In this document: positions 8,999-18,183 of the stretch, in pieces
How positions within the stretch are numbered: the first letter of the stretch is position 1
Layout of the letters: every line of letters starts with the position of its first letter
Assembly (NCBI GenBank): GCA_900759665.1
Contig: CAAEWE010000006.1
Location: forward strand, 46,442-110,441
Source: Lachnospiraceae bacterium
GTDB lineage: Bacteria; Bacillota; Clostridia; Lachnospirales; Lachnospiraceae
Direction: 5' to 3'
DNA length: 64,000 nt
Position numbers and translations under genes: made by a program
The notes under the pieces: model-generated
Database searches by the model: none
The model's input: the letters and a program-made list of their open reading frames with translations, nothing else
Told to the model about the DNA's origin: nothing

Positions 8999-9085
8999 CG
9001 AGAACTCGGCACCCCGGGGACATTCTTTTTTTGATTTTCAGGGGGATCAGGCAGATGACATAAACAGAAAGGCATAGGTATCAGC

Positions 9086-11002
9086 ATGGGAAGCTTATTT
9101 ACAAGTTTTAATTCCGGTGTGTCAGGACTTCATGCGGCACAGTCCGGATTAAATACCACATCTCACAATCTCGCAAATGTGAAGACGCAGGGATATACCA
9201 GACAGCAGAATATCCAGGTAGATTCTTACTATCAGAATGTAAAGGTGGCTGTGGATGGTTCCCTGATCCAGACCGGTATGGGTACTACTGTGTCTGCGGT
9301 ACGCCAGATCAGGGATATGTTTCTGGACAAGGAGTTTCGTCTGGAGACCGGACGTCAGGCTTTTTATGAAAAATTATCCGAGACAGCCGGAGAGATCGAG
9401 GATATCTTTGGAGAGACGGAAGGTATGGAGTTTCGTGAGAATCTGCAGGCTCTGTGGAATGTGATGCAGGAAATGGCAAACAATCCGGAGGATATCACTA
9501 AGAGACAGCTTTTTGTCTCCACGGCACAGTCCTTTCTGGAGACTTCCCAGAATGTATATAGTCAGATCAACACCTATCAGGTCAGTCTGAATACAGAGAT
9601 CAGCGATCAGGTAGACAAGATCAATGAAATAGGAGAAAAGATTGCCTATTACAATCAGCAGATCGTCAAGATCGAGGCAGCCGGTGTGGAGAATGCCAAT
9701 GACTACCGGGATGCGAGAAATCAGCTTCTGGATGAATTAAGCACCTATGTAAATTTTACCTTCCAGGAGGATGAAAAGGGTGGCATGCAGGTGTATATTG
9801 AGCAGGCTCTTTTTGTGGATGGCGGGCTGAACTATCACCTGGGATGTGAGACCATGCCTGGCACAGGATTTTATAAGGTGCGCTGGCTGGACAATGGTTA
9901 CGGGGATGCGTTTGACACATCAGAAGCATATTCCAACGACAGAAAGACCGATGTAGGCTCCCTGCGGGGAGTGCTCACAGCGAGAGGGTTAAAGATTGCC
10001 GATTACTCCGATATGCCGCAGATGCCGGTGAAGGATGATTACACCAATGATACGGGTGTGTTTGATGAGATTGCCTACAAGGTGGCAATGAAGGATTACA
10101 ATGCACAGGTAAAGCGTTACAATAATACCACAGGTAATTCGATCATTACCCAGATACAGGCACAGTTTGACCAGCTTGTTCATAATGTGGTGAAGCAGAT
10201 CAATGATGCCTTTGCCCCGAATGTTGAGATATCCGGAGATAAGGTGGATCTGGATGGTGCAACCACCGGAACGACAGAAAAGGGAGACGTTTTTGATCTG
10301 ACAAAGCTTACCAATGGCACCTATAAGATATTGGATGTACGGAATTGTCCGGTGGGCACCGATGACAATGCGACTATCGGTACGGAAGTATTCTCCAGAG
10401 GGCAGGTGGACCGCTATCAAAAGATCACTCTGGACAGTCAGATCTATACCACAGATGCCGATGGCAATCAGGTCGGTCTGGCTCAGAAGACAGTGGATGC
10501 CGATGGCAATGAGACATACACTCTTTACCTGTATAACGAGGAAAATGAAAGTGACATTGACTGGATGTACACCTTAAACAGTCTGGTGATCAACAAGGAT
10601 CTGCTGGCAGATTATTCCCTGTTGGAGGTAAAAGCCAATCCGGAGCAGGGTCTGGAGGGAGCGTATGCCTTTGGCGGCAATCTGTTTCAGGATCTTTTAA
10701 ATTCCTGGGACAAAGAACTGGGGGTGCTGGATCCGAATTCACTGGCAGCGTATGATTTTGACGATTATTATACCAATATGATCGGTGGTCTTGGTGTCCG
10801 CGGAAATGGCTGGAACAGCATGGTGGACTATCAGAAGTCGCAGGTGGAGAGCATTGAGGATAAACGGCAGCAGGTTAACGGAGTATCATCCGATGAGGAA
10901 CTGGTCAATATGATGCTGTATCAGCATGCATATAATGCAGCATCCAGATATATCAATACCATTGATAGTATGCTGCAGTATCTGATCGAGAGACTGGGAT
11001 AG
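9086..11002 (+). CDS. flgK: Flagellar hook-associated protein 1 (FlgK), copy 1
   Basis: 638 aa, a usual length for FlgK. The N-terminal D0 helix and rod/hook motif are clear (FTSFNSGVSGLHAAQSGLNT, then TSHNLANVKTQGYTRQ). Coiled-coil D1 helices and a long middle region follow. The C-terminal D0 helix is NAASRYINTIDSMLQYLIER. FlgK joins hook to filament outside the cell and is secreted by the flagellar export apparatus without a signal peptide. A second, divergent flgK follows directly. The Shine-Dalgarno site is weak (AAAGG, about 15 bases upstream), perhaps depending on the repeats just before it. Confidence 0.93.
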   Translation: MGSLFTSFNSGVSGLHAAQSGLNTTSHNLANVKTQGYTRQQNIQVDSYYQNVKVAVDGSLIQTGMGTTVSAVRQIRDMFLDKEFRLETGRQAFYEKLSETAGEIEDIFGETEGMEFRENLQALWNVMQEMANNPEDITKRQLFVSTAQSFLETSQNVYSQINTYQVSLNTEISDQVDKINEIGEKIAYYNQQIVKIEAAGVENANDYRDARNQLLDELSTYVNFTFQEDEKGGMQVYIEQALFVDGGLNYHLGCETMPGTGFYKVRWLDNGYGDAFDTSEAYSNDRKTDVGSLRGVLTARGLKIADYSDMPQMPVKDDYTNDTGVFDEIAYKVAMKDYNAQVKRYNNTTGNSIITQIQAQFDQLVHNVVKQINDAFAPNVEISGDKVDLDGATTGTTEKGDVFDLTKLTNGTYKILDVRNCPVGTDDNATIGTEVFSRGQVDRYQKITLDSQIYTTDADGNQVGLAQKTVDADGNETYTLYLYNEENESDIDWMYTLNSLVINKDLLADYSLLEVKANPEQGLEGAYAFGGNLFQDLLNSWDKELGVLDPNSLAAYDFDDYYTNMIGGLGVRGNGWNSMVDYQKSQVESIEDKRQQVNGVSSDEELVNMMLYQHAYNAASRYINTIDSMLQYLIERLG

Positions 11003-11009
11003 GAGGACA

Positions 11010-11090
11010 GTGTGAAAAATAAATTTTCACACGCGAGATTTGTGTCTGCGCGCACTTGACACAAACTCGGTATGCGCAAAAACGTGCGCA
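11010..11090 (+). repeat. Three consecutive hairpins before the second flgK
   Basis: Stem 1: 11010-11018 with 11024-11032 (GTGTGAAAA/TTTTCACAC). Stem 2: 11039-11046 with 11058-11065 (TTTGTGTC/GACACAAA), extended by GAG/CTC. Stem 3: TGCGCA at 11073-11078 and 11085-11090. The third hairpin and its trailing 20 bases resemble 30135-30175. No T-run follows, so these look like mRNA structures rather than terminators. Confidence 0.65.
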
Positions 11091-11105
11091 GAAATGAGGA
11101 AGCAT

Positions 11106-13052
11106 ATGCCATCTACATTTTTTGGACTAAACATTGCCACATCCGGCATGAATACATATAACGCCGGGTTAAACACCACGGCACACAATATTGCAAACCG
11201 CAACACCAAGGGGTATACCAGACAGACGGTGGAGCAGCAGGCAAAGATCCCGTTAAGTCTCGGCACATCCTATGGTATGTTGGGAACCGGTGTAAATGCG
11301 ACGGATATTGTGAGCAGCAGGGATGTTTATTATGATTATAAGTACCGCAAGAGCAATGCGGTTTATGGCAGATACGATACCATGAATCATTATCTGGCCA
11401 ATATACAGAGTTATCTGTACTCCAAGGACTCAGAGTCCGGCGGTATTACCAATGCACTGGATGAGTTTTTTAAGACCATTTCCCAACAGACGACGGATGC
11501 CTCTGATACAACGATGCGCCGGCAGGTATCCGGAGCAGCAGATACCTTGATGAGCTTTGTGCGGGAGACAGCGAATAATCTGCAGACAGCACAGAAGGAG
11601 ATCAATACACAGATCAAAAGTGCTGTTGACAAGATCAACACTTACGCAAAGCAGATCGCATCACTGAATAAGCAGATCAATACTCTGGAAGTAAACGGCG
11701 GCACCGCAAATGATCTCCGTGACCAGAGAGCGAAGGCAGTGGATGAGCTTTCGGCACTGGTAGATGTGGAAGTCGTTACAGACTCGCCAAAGGATGGAAA
11801 CGGTGTGGAGGAGTTTCTGGTATTTATCGGGGATGGTGTTCTGGTGGATACCTATATGACCAACCAGCTGCAGATCGAGACGAGTACCACAAAGGCAAAC
11901 CAGACTGACAATGAGGGTCTTTACAATATCAAATGGAGCAATGGCCAGGACTTTAATATCCGCAGTGGGATTCTCGGGGGAGAGCTTCAGGCACTGCTGG
12001 AACTGCGGGATGGCAATAATGCAGAGAATTTCGCAGCAACACTGACCGGATATGATGCAGGAGGAAATGGAACCGCAGGAACGATTAAGCTGAAAGCCTC
12101 CCAGGGAGATTCCACCTGCAGTGCCAATGCATGGGATCTGTCCAAGTTAAATATTCCGGAGAGTGATGGAAAGCTTCGGATCTATAACTATGAGTTTCAG
12201 TATGATTCCTTCGAGGTGTCCGTCTGTGCCGATGGCAGTTATGAATATACCTTTACTTTAAAGGATACCATTAAGGACGGAGAGCAGAAGCATCTGGATG
12301 TGGCAATGGCAAAGGGAGAGACAACATCCACTGTGGGAGACAGTGTAGACTTCCGTGGGATTCCGTATTATATGTCCCAGTTAAATGAGTTTGTCCGCAC
12401 ATTTTCTGCAAACTTCAATCAGGTGCAGAATGGCGGTTATGATCTCTATCAGGAAAAGGGCTGTGATCTGTTTGTGGCTGCACCGTTAGCCAACGGAGGA
12501 CAGTTTGATATGACAGAGCTTTTGTATAACAAGACGGACGGATGCTATTATATTAATGGTGTGGCACAAAAGGGACTTAGTGGAGCGGATGTGGTTTATA
12601 CGTTCTCCTCCAAGGCAGAGAAAGGTAAGTCATTATCTTATTATAATATGACAGCATTGAGTGTCCAGGTGTCCGATGAGATATTAAATGATGGCAAGAA
12701 GCTGGCATTTTCGACAGAGGCCAATGCTGGTGTGGCATCCCGTGAGAATCTTACGAAGATGTCAGCTCTGCGGGAGGACAACAGTATGTTTAAGCAGGGC
12801 ATCCCTTCCAACTTCCTTGCAGTTATGACAGCGACGGTCGGCGTAGACGGAGCCAAGATTGATGACTGTACGACCAATTCCAAAAATATTCTGGATGCCG
12901 TAGAGAACCGCCGTCTTTCCAAGTCTGGTGTGGATGAGGATGAAGAAGGAAAGAACATGATCGAATATCAGAACCTGTTGAAATATCAGTATCGGGTCAT
13001 ATCGATCATGAATGAAGTTTTAGATAAACTGATCAACGGTACCGGCGTATAA
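11106..13052 (+). CDS. flgK: Flagellar hook-associated protein 1 (FlgK), divergent copy 2
   Basis: 648 aa from the ATG at 11106, with GAGG 6 bases upstream; an in-frame start at 11040 lies inside the hairpin region. The N-terminus (FFGLNIATSGMNTYNAGLNT, AHNIANRNTKGYTRQTVEQQ) and C-terminus (KYQYRVISIMNEVLDKLING) are the paired D0 helices of FlgK. The body differs strongly from the upstream copy. Two intact FlgK proteins in a row could form alternative junctions or two stacked junction layers; the latter is inference. It is in the same transcript, directly before flgL. Confidence 0.9.
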   Translation: MPSTFFGLNIATSGMNTYNAGLNTTAHNIANRNTKGYTRQTVEQQAKIPLSLGTSYGMLGTGVNATDIVSSRDVYYDYKYRKSNAVYGRYDTMNHYLANIQSYLYSKDSESGGITNALDEFFKTISQQTTDASDTTMRRQVSGAADTLMSFVRETANNLQTAQKEINTQIKSAVDKINTYAKQIASLNKQINTLEVNGGTANDLRDQRAKAVDELSALVDVEVVTDSPKDGNGVEEFLVFIGDGVLVDTYMTNQLQIETSTTKANQTDNEGLYNIKWSNGQDFNIRSGILGGELQALLELRDGNNAENFAATLTGYDAGGNGTAGTIKLKASQGDSTCSANAWDLSKLNIPESDGKLRIYNYEFQYDSFEVSVCADGSYEYTFTLKDTIKDGEQKHLDVAMAKGETTSTVGDSVDFRGIPYYMSQLNEFVRTFSANFNQVQNGGYDLYQEKGCDLFVAAPLANGGQFDMTELLYNKTDGCYYINGVAQKGLSGADVVYTFSSKAEKGKSLSYYNMTALSVQVSDEILNDGKKLAFSTEANAGVASRENLTKMSALREDNSMFKQGIPSNFLAVMTATVGVDGAKIDDCTTNSKNILDAVENRRLSKSGVDEDEEGKNMIEYQNLLKYQYRVISIMNEVLDKLINGTGV

Positions 13053-13075
13053 GACCAGAAAGAGAGTGTGAAACC

Positions 13076-14608
13076 ATGAGAGTAACCAATTCGATGATAT
13101 CCAATAGTGCACAGTCACATATTGGCAATGCAAAAAGCAGTCTGCTCAAATATGAGGAGCAGTTTACATCAGAGAAAAAGATCCAGAGACCTTCCGATGA
13201 CCCTACCGTGGCAGTACGTGCACTGAAATACCGCAGCACCGTGTCACAGATCACACAGTATGTAGAAAAGAACGTCAAGGATGCCATGTCATGGATGGAC
13301 ACCACAGAGTCTGCTCTGAAAAATATCAACTCAGTGCTGGTGGATATGAAGGGATATCTGAACCAGGGAGCCAATGATTATCTGGCACAGGATGAGAGAA
13401 ATTCTGTCTTGTCTGTATTAAAGCAGTATGTATCTTCTATTTTTGAGGATGAGGCAAACTCCGATTACTCCGGCAGATATGTGTTTACCGGTTACCGGAC
13501 AGATACTTCTCTGCTGTTTAGTGAGGCAGCCAAAAATCTTACGTATGACATTAAGGAAAACTTCAAATATACAGATATCGGTACGGTAAATGTGGTTACA
13601 GGAAATGTCACCTATCAGGATGGTAACAGTGCACAGGATTATGCAGATCAGATGACAAAGATCAAAAAGCAGTCCTTCTATAAGATTCAGCTGGCATACA
13701 AGAACTGCTCCAAGGCATCCTATGCTTCCGTGAAGGGTGGCACCAATACACAGGAAAATTATGTTACTTTGACCAGCTCTTATAAGAATGCAGCGGGACA
13801 GAGTGTCACCAAAACCTACAATACTGTCACAAGAGCTTCCAGCGATGCGAATGCTTATGATGTCGGGGATGACGAGGTGGTTTATCTTTATGACACCGGT
13901 GAAGTGCTTGTGGGCAAAAATGTCTATGGGGAGCTTCAGGAAAATCAGGCAGAGTTTCAGGTGAACTATTGCAAGTCGGAGTTTGACAAGAGCGATATCC
14001 GGCCGGAGATGTATTTTGAGTGTCAGAGTTACAATCAGGTATCCAAGAAGGAGATTACCTATTCTGATCCGGCGGAACAGACCATTCAGTATGAGGTAAA
14101 CTTCAGCCAGAATATGACTGTCAATACACAGGGGATGGATGCGATCGATACGGATATTTATCGTGTGATCGATTATCTTGCCAATGTTATCAATGACGTG
14201 GATGATGCAGAAAAGCGTATCGCCGATGCAGAAAAGATGATCGCAAACTGCAAGGATCCGGCAGAAAAGAAGGATCTGGAGGCCTATAAGGAATCGCTGG
14301 AAACAGAAAAGTCTCTTCGTGTGACGGTTATGACAGAGGCCTTTGGCAAAGGACTTAGTATGGTGGATAAGGCACAGGAGAAGTTAAATGTGGCAGTGGC
14401 AGATCTGGGTACAAGATATTCCCGCGTCAAACTGACTTACGATAAGCTGTCCGACCAGAAGGTGGACGTGGAGGAGCAGTTGTCTAATAATGAGGATGTG
14501 GATATCTCCGATGCTTATATCAATATGACACAGGCAGATAACCTGTATCAGTATGCATTAACGGCGACATCCAAGATACTGGGCAATACATTGCTGGATT
14601 ATATTTAA
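13076..14608 (+). CDS. flgL: Flagellar hook-associated protein 3 (FlgL), long form
   Basis: 510 aa against about 300 for the better known FlgL proteins. N-terminal D0/D1: MRVTNSMISNSAQSHIGNAK and SEKKIQRPSDDPTVAVRAL, then YVFTGYRTD at the D1 end. The C-terminal helices (GTRYSRVKLTYDKLSDQKVD, then LYQYALTATSKILGNTLLDY) are flagellin-like. The extra length lies between, about residues 150-350, and includes a Lys/Tyr/Asn-rich section probably exposed on the surface. FlgL is the last junction protein before the filament. The gene is 23 bases after flgK2 with its own GAGAG site. Confidence 0.9.
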   Translation: MRVTNSMISNSAQSHIGNAKSSLLKYEEQFTSEKKIQRPSDDPTVAVRALKYRSTVSQITQYVEKNVKDAMSWMDTTESALKNINSVLVDMKGYLNQGANDYLAQDERNSVLSVLKQYVSSIFEDEANSDYSGRYVFTGYRTDTSLLFSEAAKNLTYDIKENFKYTDIGTVNVVTGNVTYQDGNSAQDYADQMTKIKKQSFYKIQLAYKNCSKASYASVKGGTNTQENYVTLTSSYKNAAGQSVTKTYNTVTRASSDANAYDVGDDEVVYLYDTGEVLVGKNVYGELQENQAEFQVNYCKSEFDKSDIRPEMYFECQSYNQVSKKEITYSDPAEQTIQYEVNFSQNMTVNTQGMDAIDTDIYRVIDYLANVINDVDDAEKRIADAEKMIANCKDPAEKKDLEAYKESLETEKSLRVTVMTEAFGKGLSMVDKAQEKLNVAVADLGTRYSRVKLTYDKLSDQKVDVEEQLSNNEDVDISDAYINMTQADNLYQYALTATSKILGNTLLDYI

Positions 14609-14656
14609 TGTGATAAAGGTATTTGCAATTATTGTGCTTAGAAATGAGGGAAAGCT

Positions 14657-15103
14657 ATGAAGATTAAGACAAGATACTTTGGGGAGATTGACCTGGACGA
14701 CAGCAAGATCGTTCATTTTGAAAACGGTCTGTTTGGTTTTGAGGAATATAAAGATTATACGATCCTGTATGATTCCGAAGGAGAGGAAGAGCCGTTTTTC
14801 TCCTGGCTGCAGTGTACCACAGAGCAGAGCCTGGCATTTCCGGTGGTAAATCCGCAGAAGGTGCGGGAGGATTATGATCCTGTGGTCGAGGATGAACTGC
14901 TGCAGGGACTGGGAGAGTTTGGCGAGGACGATCTGGTAGTGCTTGTGCTGGCTACGATCCCGAAGGAGGTAGAGAAAACTTCCGTGAATCTGAAGGCTCC
15001 GTTGATCATCAATGCGGGCACCAGAAAGGGAGTGCAGCTTGTGGCGGATAATCAGGATTATGAGATCAAACACTTCATCATGAAAACGGACAGGGAGGTG
15101 TAA
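14657..15103 (+). CDS. fliW: Flagellar assembly factor FliW
   Basis: 148 aa, full length for the family. FliW hallmarks are HFENGLFGFEEYKDY, AFPVVNP, and the C-terminal KAPLIINAGTRKGVQLV with YEIKHF. By knowledge from Bacillus, FliW binds either unassembled flagellin or CsrA. When flagellin is secreted, free FliW sequesters CsrA and lifts repression of flagellin translation. It ends 2 bases before csrA, so translation is coupled. The flagellin leader in this window has the expected target hairpins. Confidence 0.95.
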   Translation: MKIKTRYFGEIDLDDSKIVHFENGLFGFEEYKDYTILYDSEGEEEPFFSWLQCTTEQSLAFPVVNPQKVREDYDPVVEDELLQGLGEFGEDDLVVLVLATIPKEVEKTSVNLKAPLIINAGTRKGVQLVADNQDYEIKHFIMKTDREV

Positions 15104-15105
15104 AT

Positions 15106-15342
15106 ATGCTGGCATTAGCAAGAAAAGTCAACGAGTCCATTATGCTGGGCAATGACATCGAGATCACCCTGCTGGAGATCAAGGGAGATCAGGTAAAGAT
15201 CGGCATCAGTGCACCGAAATCTGTTCCGATTTACCGCAAGGAGATCTATCTGCAGATCCAGGAGGAGAATAAACAGGCTGCCGGACAGGAAATTGATGTG
15301 GAGGCATTGAAAAATGCATTTCGTGGAAAGAATAAGAAATAA
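15106..15342 (+). CDS. csrA: Carbon storage regulator CsrA
   Basis: 78 aa. The N-terminal five-strand core is standard: MLALARKVNESIMLGNDIEI and VKIGISAPKSVPIYRKEIY, with the RNA-contacting R6 and the R/E region near residue 44. The C-terminal helix is long, as in CsrA proteins regulated by FliW. It binds GGA in hairpin loops and blocks ribosome access. Likely targets visible here are the leaders of flagellin (19249, 19303), pseB (31718) and perhaps the GNAT gene at 47640. It is the last gene of its operon, before a terminator at 15403. Confidence 0.95.
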   Translation: MLALARKVNESIMLGNDIEITLLEIKGDQVKIGISAPKSVPIYRKEIYLQIQEENKQAAGQEIDVEALKNAFRGKNKK

Positions 15343-15402
15343 ACTGTTTGTACGTCTGATGGGCAGCAGGAAAAGCTGAATATTTGGGATTTGACAAGTT
15401 TT

Positions 15403-15434
15403 CGGAGGGAGATGTAATATTTTCCCTCCGTTTT
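15403..15434 (+). terminator. Terminator after csrA
   Basis: CGGAGGGA (15403-15410) pairs with TCCCTCCG (15423-15430), followed by TTTT. As at flgM, it is interlaced with the next sigma-28 promoter. Confidence 0.75.
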
Positions 15435-15442
15435 GCCGATAT
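15415..15442 (+). promoter_or_regulatory. Sigma-28 promoter of the flaG-fliD operon
   Basis: TAAT at 15415-15418, 16-base spacer, GCCGATAT at 15435-15442. The -10 element is a perfect match to the SigD form; the -35 differs by one base and the spacer is one base longer than usual. Confidence 0.7.
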
Positions 15443-15495
15443 AACATTTAGAAAAAGACAACAAGGCGATTCATAAGCACACGGAGGTGTTAAGG

Positions 15496-15921
15496 ATGAA
15501 AATTGAAGCAATAGCAGGTGTCACGTCTAACACGGAGGGAGACTTTGACACAGCGAAACAGGCAGATACGACAGGGAAGAGCAGTAGTTCTTCGCCTATT
15601 TCGGCGCCGATTGTAACGAAGGTTCTGACAAATGACAGCACGGCTGCAGATCTGATGCAGGATGATGAAACAGATGGACAGAATCCGGGATTAAAGGATC
15701 CCACCAAAAAGACCATTGATGCGATGATGTCTGAGGCCAATCAGAAGCTCAGCAGGACACGTTGCGAGTATTCCTATGATGAACCCACCAGACGAGTATC
15801 CATTAAGGTTTATGATAAGGATACCGACAAGCTGATCCGTGAGGTTCCTCCGGAGAAGTCATTGGAAGCATTACAGAAAATCTGGGAGCTTGCGGGGATT
15901 ATTGTAGATGAGAAGCGATAA
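15496..15921 (+). CDS. flaG: FlaG family protein
   Basis: 141 aa from the ATG at 15496, with GGAGGTG 6 bases upstream. The C-terminal 65 residues are the FlaG domain (CEYSYDEPTRRVSIKVYDKD, then KLIREVPPEKSLEALQKIWELAGI). The N-terminal half is Ser/Thr/Asp-rich and likely disordered. FlaG proteins sit next to fliD and influence filament length in other bacteria, though the mechanism is unclear. It is first in the flaG-fliD-fliS-fliT-like unit, after a sigma-28 promoter. Confidence 0.85.
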   Translation: MKIEAIAGVTSNTEGDFDTAKQADTTGKSSSSSPISAPIVTKVLTNDSTAADLMQDDETDGQNPGLKDPTKKTIDAMMSEANQKLSRTRCEYSYDEPTRRVSIKVYDKDTDKLIREVPPEKSLEALQKIWELAGIIVDEKR

Positions 15922-15952
15922 TATAGAATAATATCGAAATGGAGGTTTATAT

Positions 15953-18064
15953 ATGGCAATCAGAATGACAGGTCTTACTTCCGGTCTTGATACAGAGTCT
16001 ATCGTAGCGGCTCTGATGGAGGCACAGAAGAGCAAAAAGACCAAGGTAGAAAATAAGAAAACCAAGTTAGAGTGGACACAGACCATCTGGTCCGGACTGA
16101 ACAAGAAGCTCTACAGCTTTTATACCGATTATGCCGGTAAGATGCGTTTCCAGTCCAGCTATCTTACCAAGAAGGCTGCATCTTCGGATTCCTCTGTGCT
16201 CACTGCGACGGCCAAGTCTTCCGCAGCCAATGGTTCCTACAGTGTTAAGGTAAGCCAGTTGGCAGCAGCACAGTATGTCACCAGTGCAAAGCTTGGCACC
16301 TATAAGACAACGGATGAGAACGGTAAGCAGATTGATACGGCTGTTACCTCTACGACAAAGCTGGCTGACCTGGGATTTGATACCTCCGGCAGTTCTGCCA
16401 TCGAGATCCAATCCGGGGATACCAAAGTCAATCTCTATGTGGATAAGGATACCACAGTGGCAGACTTTGTACAGAAGTTAAAGGACGCCGGGTTAAATGC
16501 TTCCTTTGATGAGAAGCAGTCCCGTTTCTTTATCAGTGCCAAGAACAGTGGTGCAGACAGCAAATTTACGATTACCAATACTGCTTTGTCAACAGATCAG
16601 ACAGCGGCAAAGGATGCACTGCTTCAGGCAATGGATTACAGCAGCCTTTCTTCTTCGGATCAGAGTACGGTCAAGCAGGTACTCAGTGATCTGCAGAATT
16701 CCCAGAGTGCAGATACAAAGACTGCAGCTTATAAGAGTCTGCAGAATATTGCAGATGCGGCAGCCAGGACAAAAGTGACTGATTATTATTCAGAACAGTT
16801 AAAGGAAAAATACACCAGTCAATATATTACAACAGAGACTACGACAGACGCAGATGGTCATCAGGTGACGGTAGAAAAATTGACAGATGCGGGTCGTCAG
16901 GCACTGAAGGATGCCAATCTGGATAATGATATATATACAGATACCGATCGTCTGTCGGTAGTTAAGGATAAACTGATCAGTCAGAAAGTCTCTGAAGAAA
17001 TTGCTGCTGATGACTATAAGCAAAAGATTGAATCTGCCGTTGAAAATGGTTCTGCAGATGCCGGTGTGGACAGTAAAGCTACGAGAGATTCTGATATTAT
17101 CGTGGCAGTGGATAACTATGCTACCCAGATCAGCAGCGGAACTGGTGCAGCAGCATCTTCCGGTCTGACAAAGCTTGGAATGGACAATGTTGATGGCTCT
17201 ACCGTAAAGGAAAATGCTTCCGGATCCGGTATGGCAGTAATCGCAGCAGCCGATTCCGTTGTACAGGTCAACGGAGCGACTCTCACCAGCAGCAATACGA
17301 CATTGGATGTCAACGGTCTGACTTTGGATCTGGTATCTGCTTCCGATAAGGAGGTAAAGGTCACGGTATCCAATGACAGCAGTGCTGTGTATGATTCGAT
17401 CAAGGATTTTGTAGAGCAGTATAACACCATCCTTGCGGAGATGAACAAATACTATTACGCATCTTCCTCTAAGGGGTATGATCCGCTGACCGACGATCAG
17501 AAAAAGGAGATGTCCGATGATGAAGTGGAGAAATGGGAGACCAAGATCAAGGATTCCCTGCTTCGCCGCGACAATACACTGGGGGGGATTATGCAGACCA
17601 TGCGCTCAGTCATGACCAGCACGACAGTGACGGCTTCCAATGGTAAATCATATTCTCTGGCCAATCTGGGTATTACGACAGGTAGAGATTATAAGGAATA
17701 TGGCCTGTTACATATCAAAGGTGACGAGGATGACGAGGATTATGCAGATTCTACCAATACCTTGGAGAATCTGATCAACGAGGATCCTCAGGTTGTACAG
17801 GAGGTTCTGTCCGGAATTGTGACAAATCTGTACAATGATCTGACCAAAAAAATGACTGCAACAACCATGAGCAGTGCATTGACCTTCTATAATGATAAAC
17901 AGATGACAACACAGCTGACGCAGTACAAAAAGGACATCAAGTCATGGGAGAGCAAACTTTCCGATATGGAGGATCGTTATTACAAGCAGTTTACCGCCAT
18001 GGAGAAATCACTGGCAAGTCTCCAGTCACAGCAGAACTCTCTGGCCAGTTATCTGGGTGGCTGA
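15953..18064 (+). CDS. fliD: Flagellar filament cap protein FliD
   Basis: 703 aa. The N-terminus RMTGLTSGLDTESIVAALME is diagnostic, followed by a coiled coil (residues about 25-60). The middle is Ser/Thr/Asp-rich with a long inserted section (about 210-390) that lengthens the protein beyond the common 450-500 aa. The C-terminal coiled coil (YKKDIKSWESKLSDMEDRYY, LQSQQNSLASYL) closes it. FliD forms the cap under which flagellin subunits fold at the filament tip. GGAGG lies upstream of the ATG. It is co-transcribed with flaG and fliS. Confidence 0.93.
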   Translation: MAIRMTGLTSGLDTESIVAALMEAQKSKKTKVENKKTKLEWTQTIWSGLNKKLYSFYTDYAGKMRFQSSYLTKKAASSDSSVLTATAKSSAANGSYSVKVSQLAAAQYVTSAKLGTYKTTDENGKQIDTAVTSTTKLADLGFDTSGSSAIEIQSGDTKVNLYVDKDTTVADFVQKLKDAGLNASFDEKQSRFFISAKNSGADSKFTITNTALSTDQTAAKDALLQAMDYSSLSSSDQSTVKQVLSDLQNSQSADTKTAAYKSLQNIADAAARTKVTDYYSEQLKEKYTSQYITTETTTDADGHQVTVEKLTDAGRQALKDANLDNDIYTDTDRLSVVKDKLISQKVSEEIAADDYKQKIESAVENGSADAGVDSKATRDSDIIVAVDNYATQISSGTGAAASSGLTKLGMDNVDGSTVKENASGSGMAVIAAADSVVQVNGATLTSSNTTLDVNGLTLDLVSASDKEVKVTVSNDSSAVYDSIKDFVEQYNTILAEMNKYYYASSSKGYDPLTDDQKKEMSDDEVEKWETKIKDSLLRRDNTLGGIMQTMRSVMTSTTVTASNGKSYSLANLGITTGRDYKEYGLLHIKGDEDDEDYADSTNTLENLINEDPQVVQEVLSGIVTNLYNDLTKKMTATTMSSALTFYNDKQMTTQLTQYKKDIKSWESKLSDMEDRYYKQFTAMEKSLASLQSQQNSLASYLGG

Positions 18065-18183
18065 TGATCTGTTATGACCGGACACGGATGATACAAACAC
18101 ACACGTGCTCAATGGATTTAGCATGTAATTATAAAGAGTATAAATAAAACAGGGATATTTCTGTTAGAAAATGGAGTGGAGTT

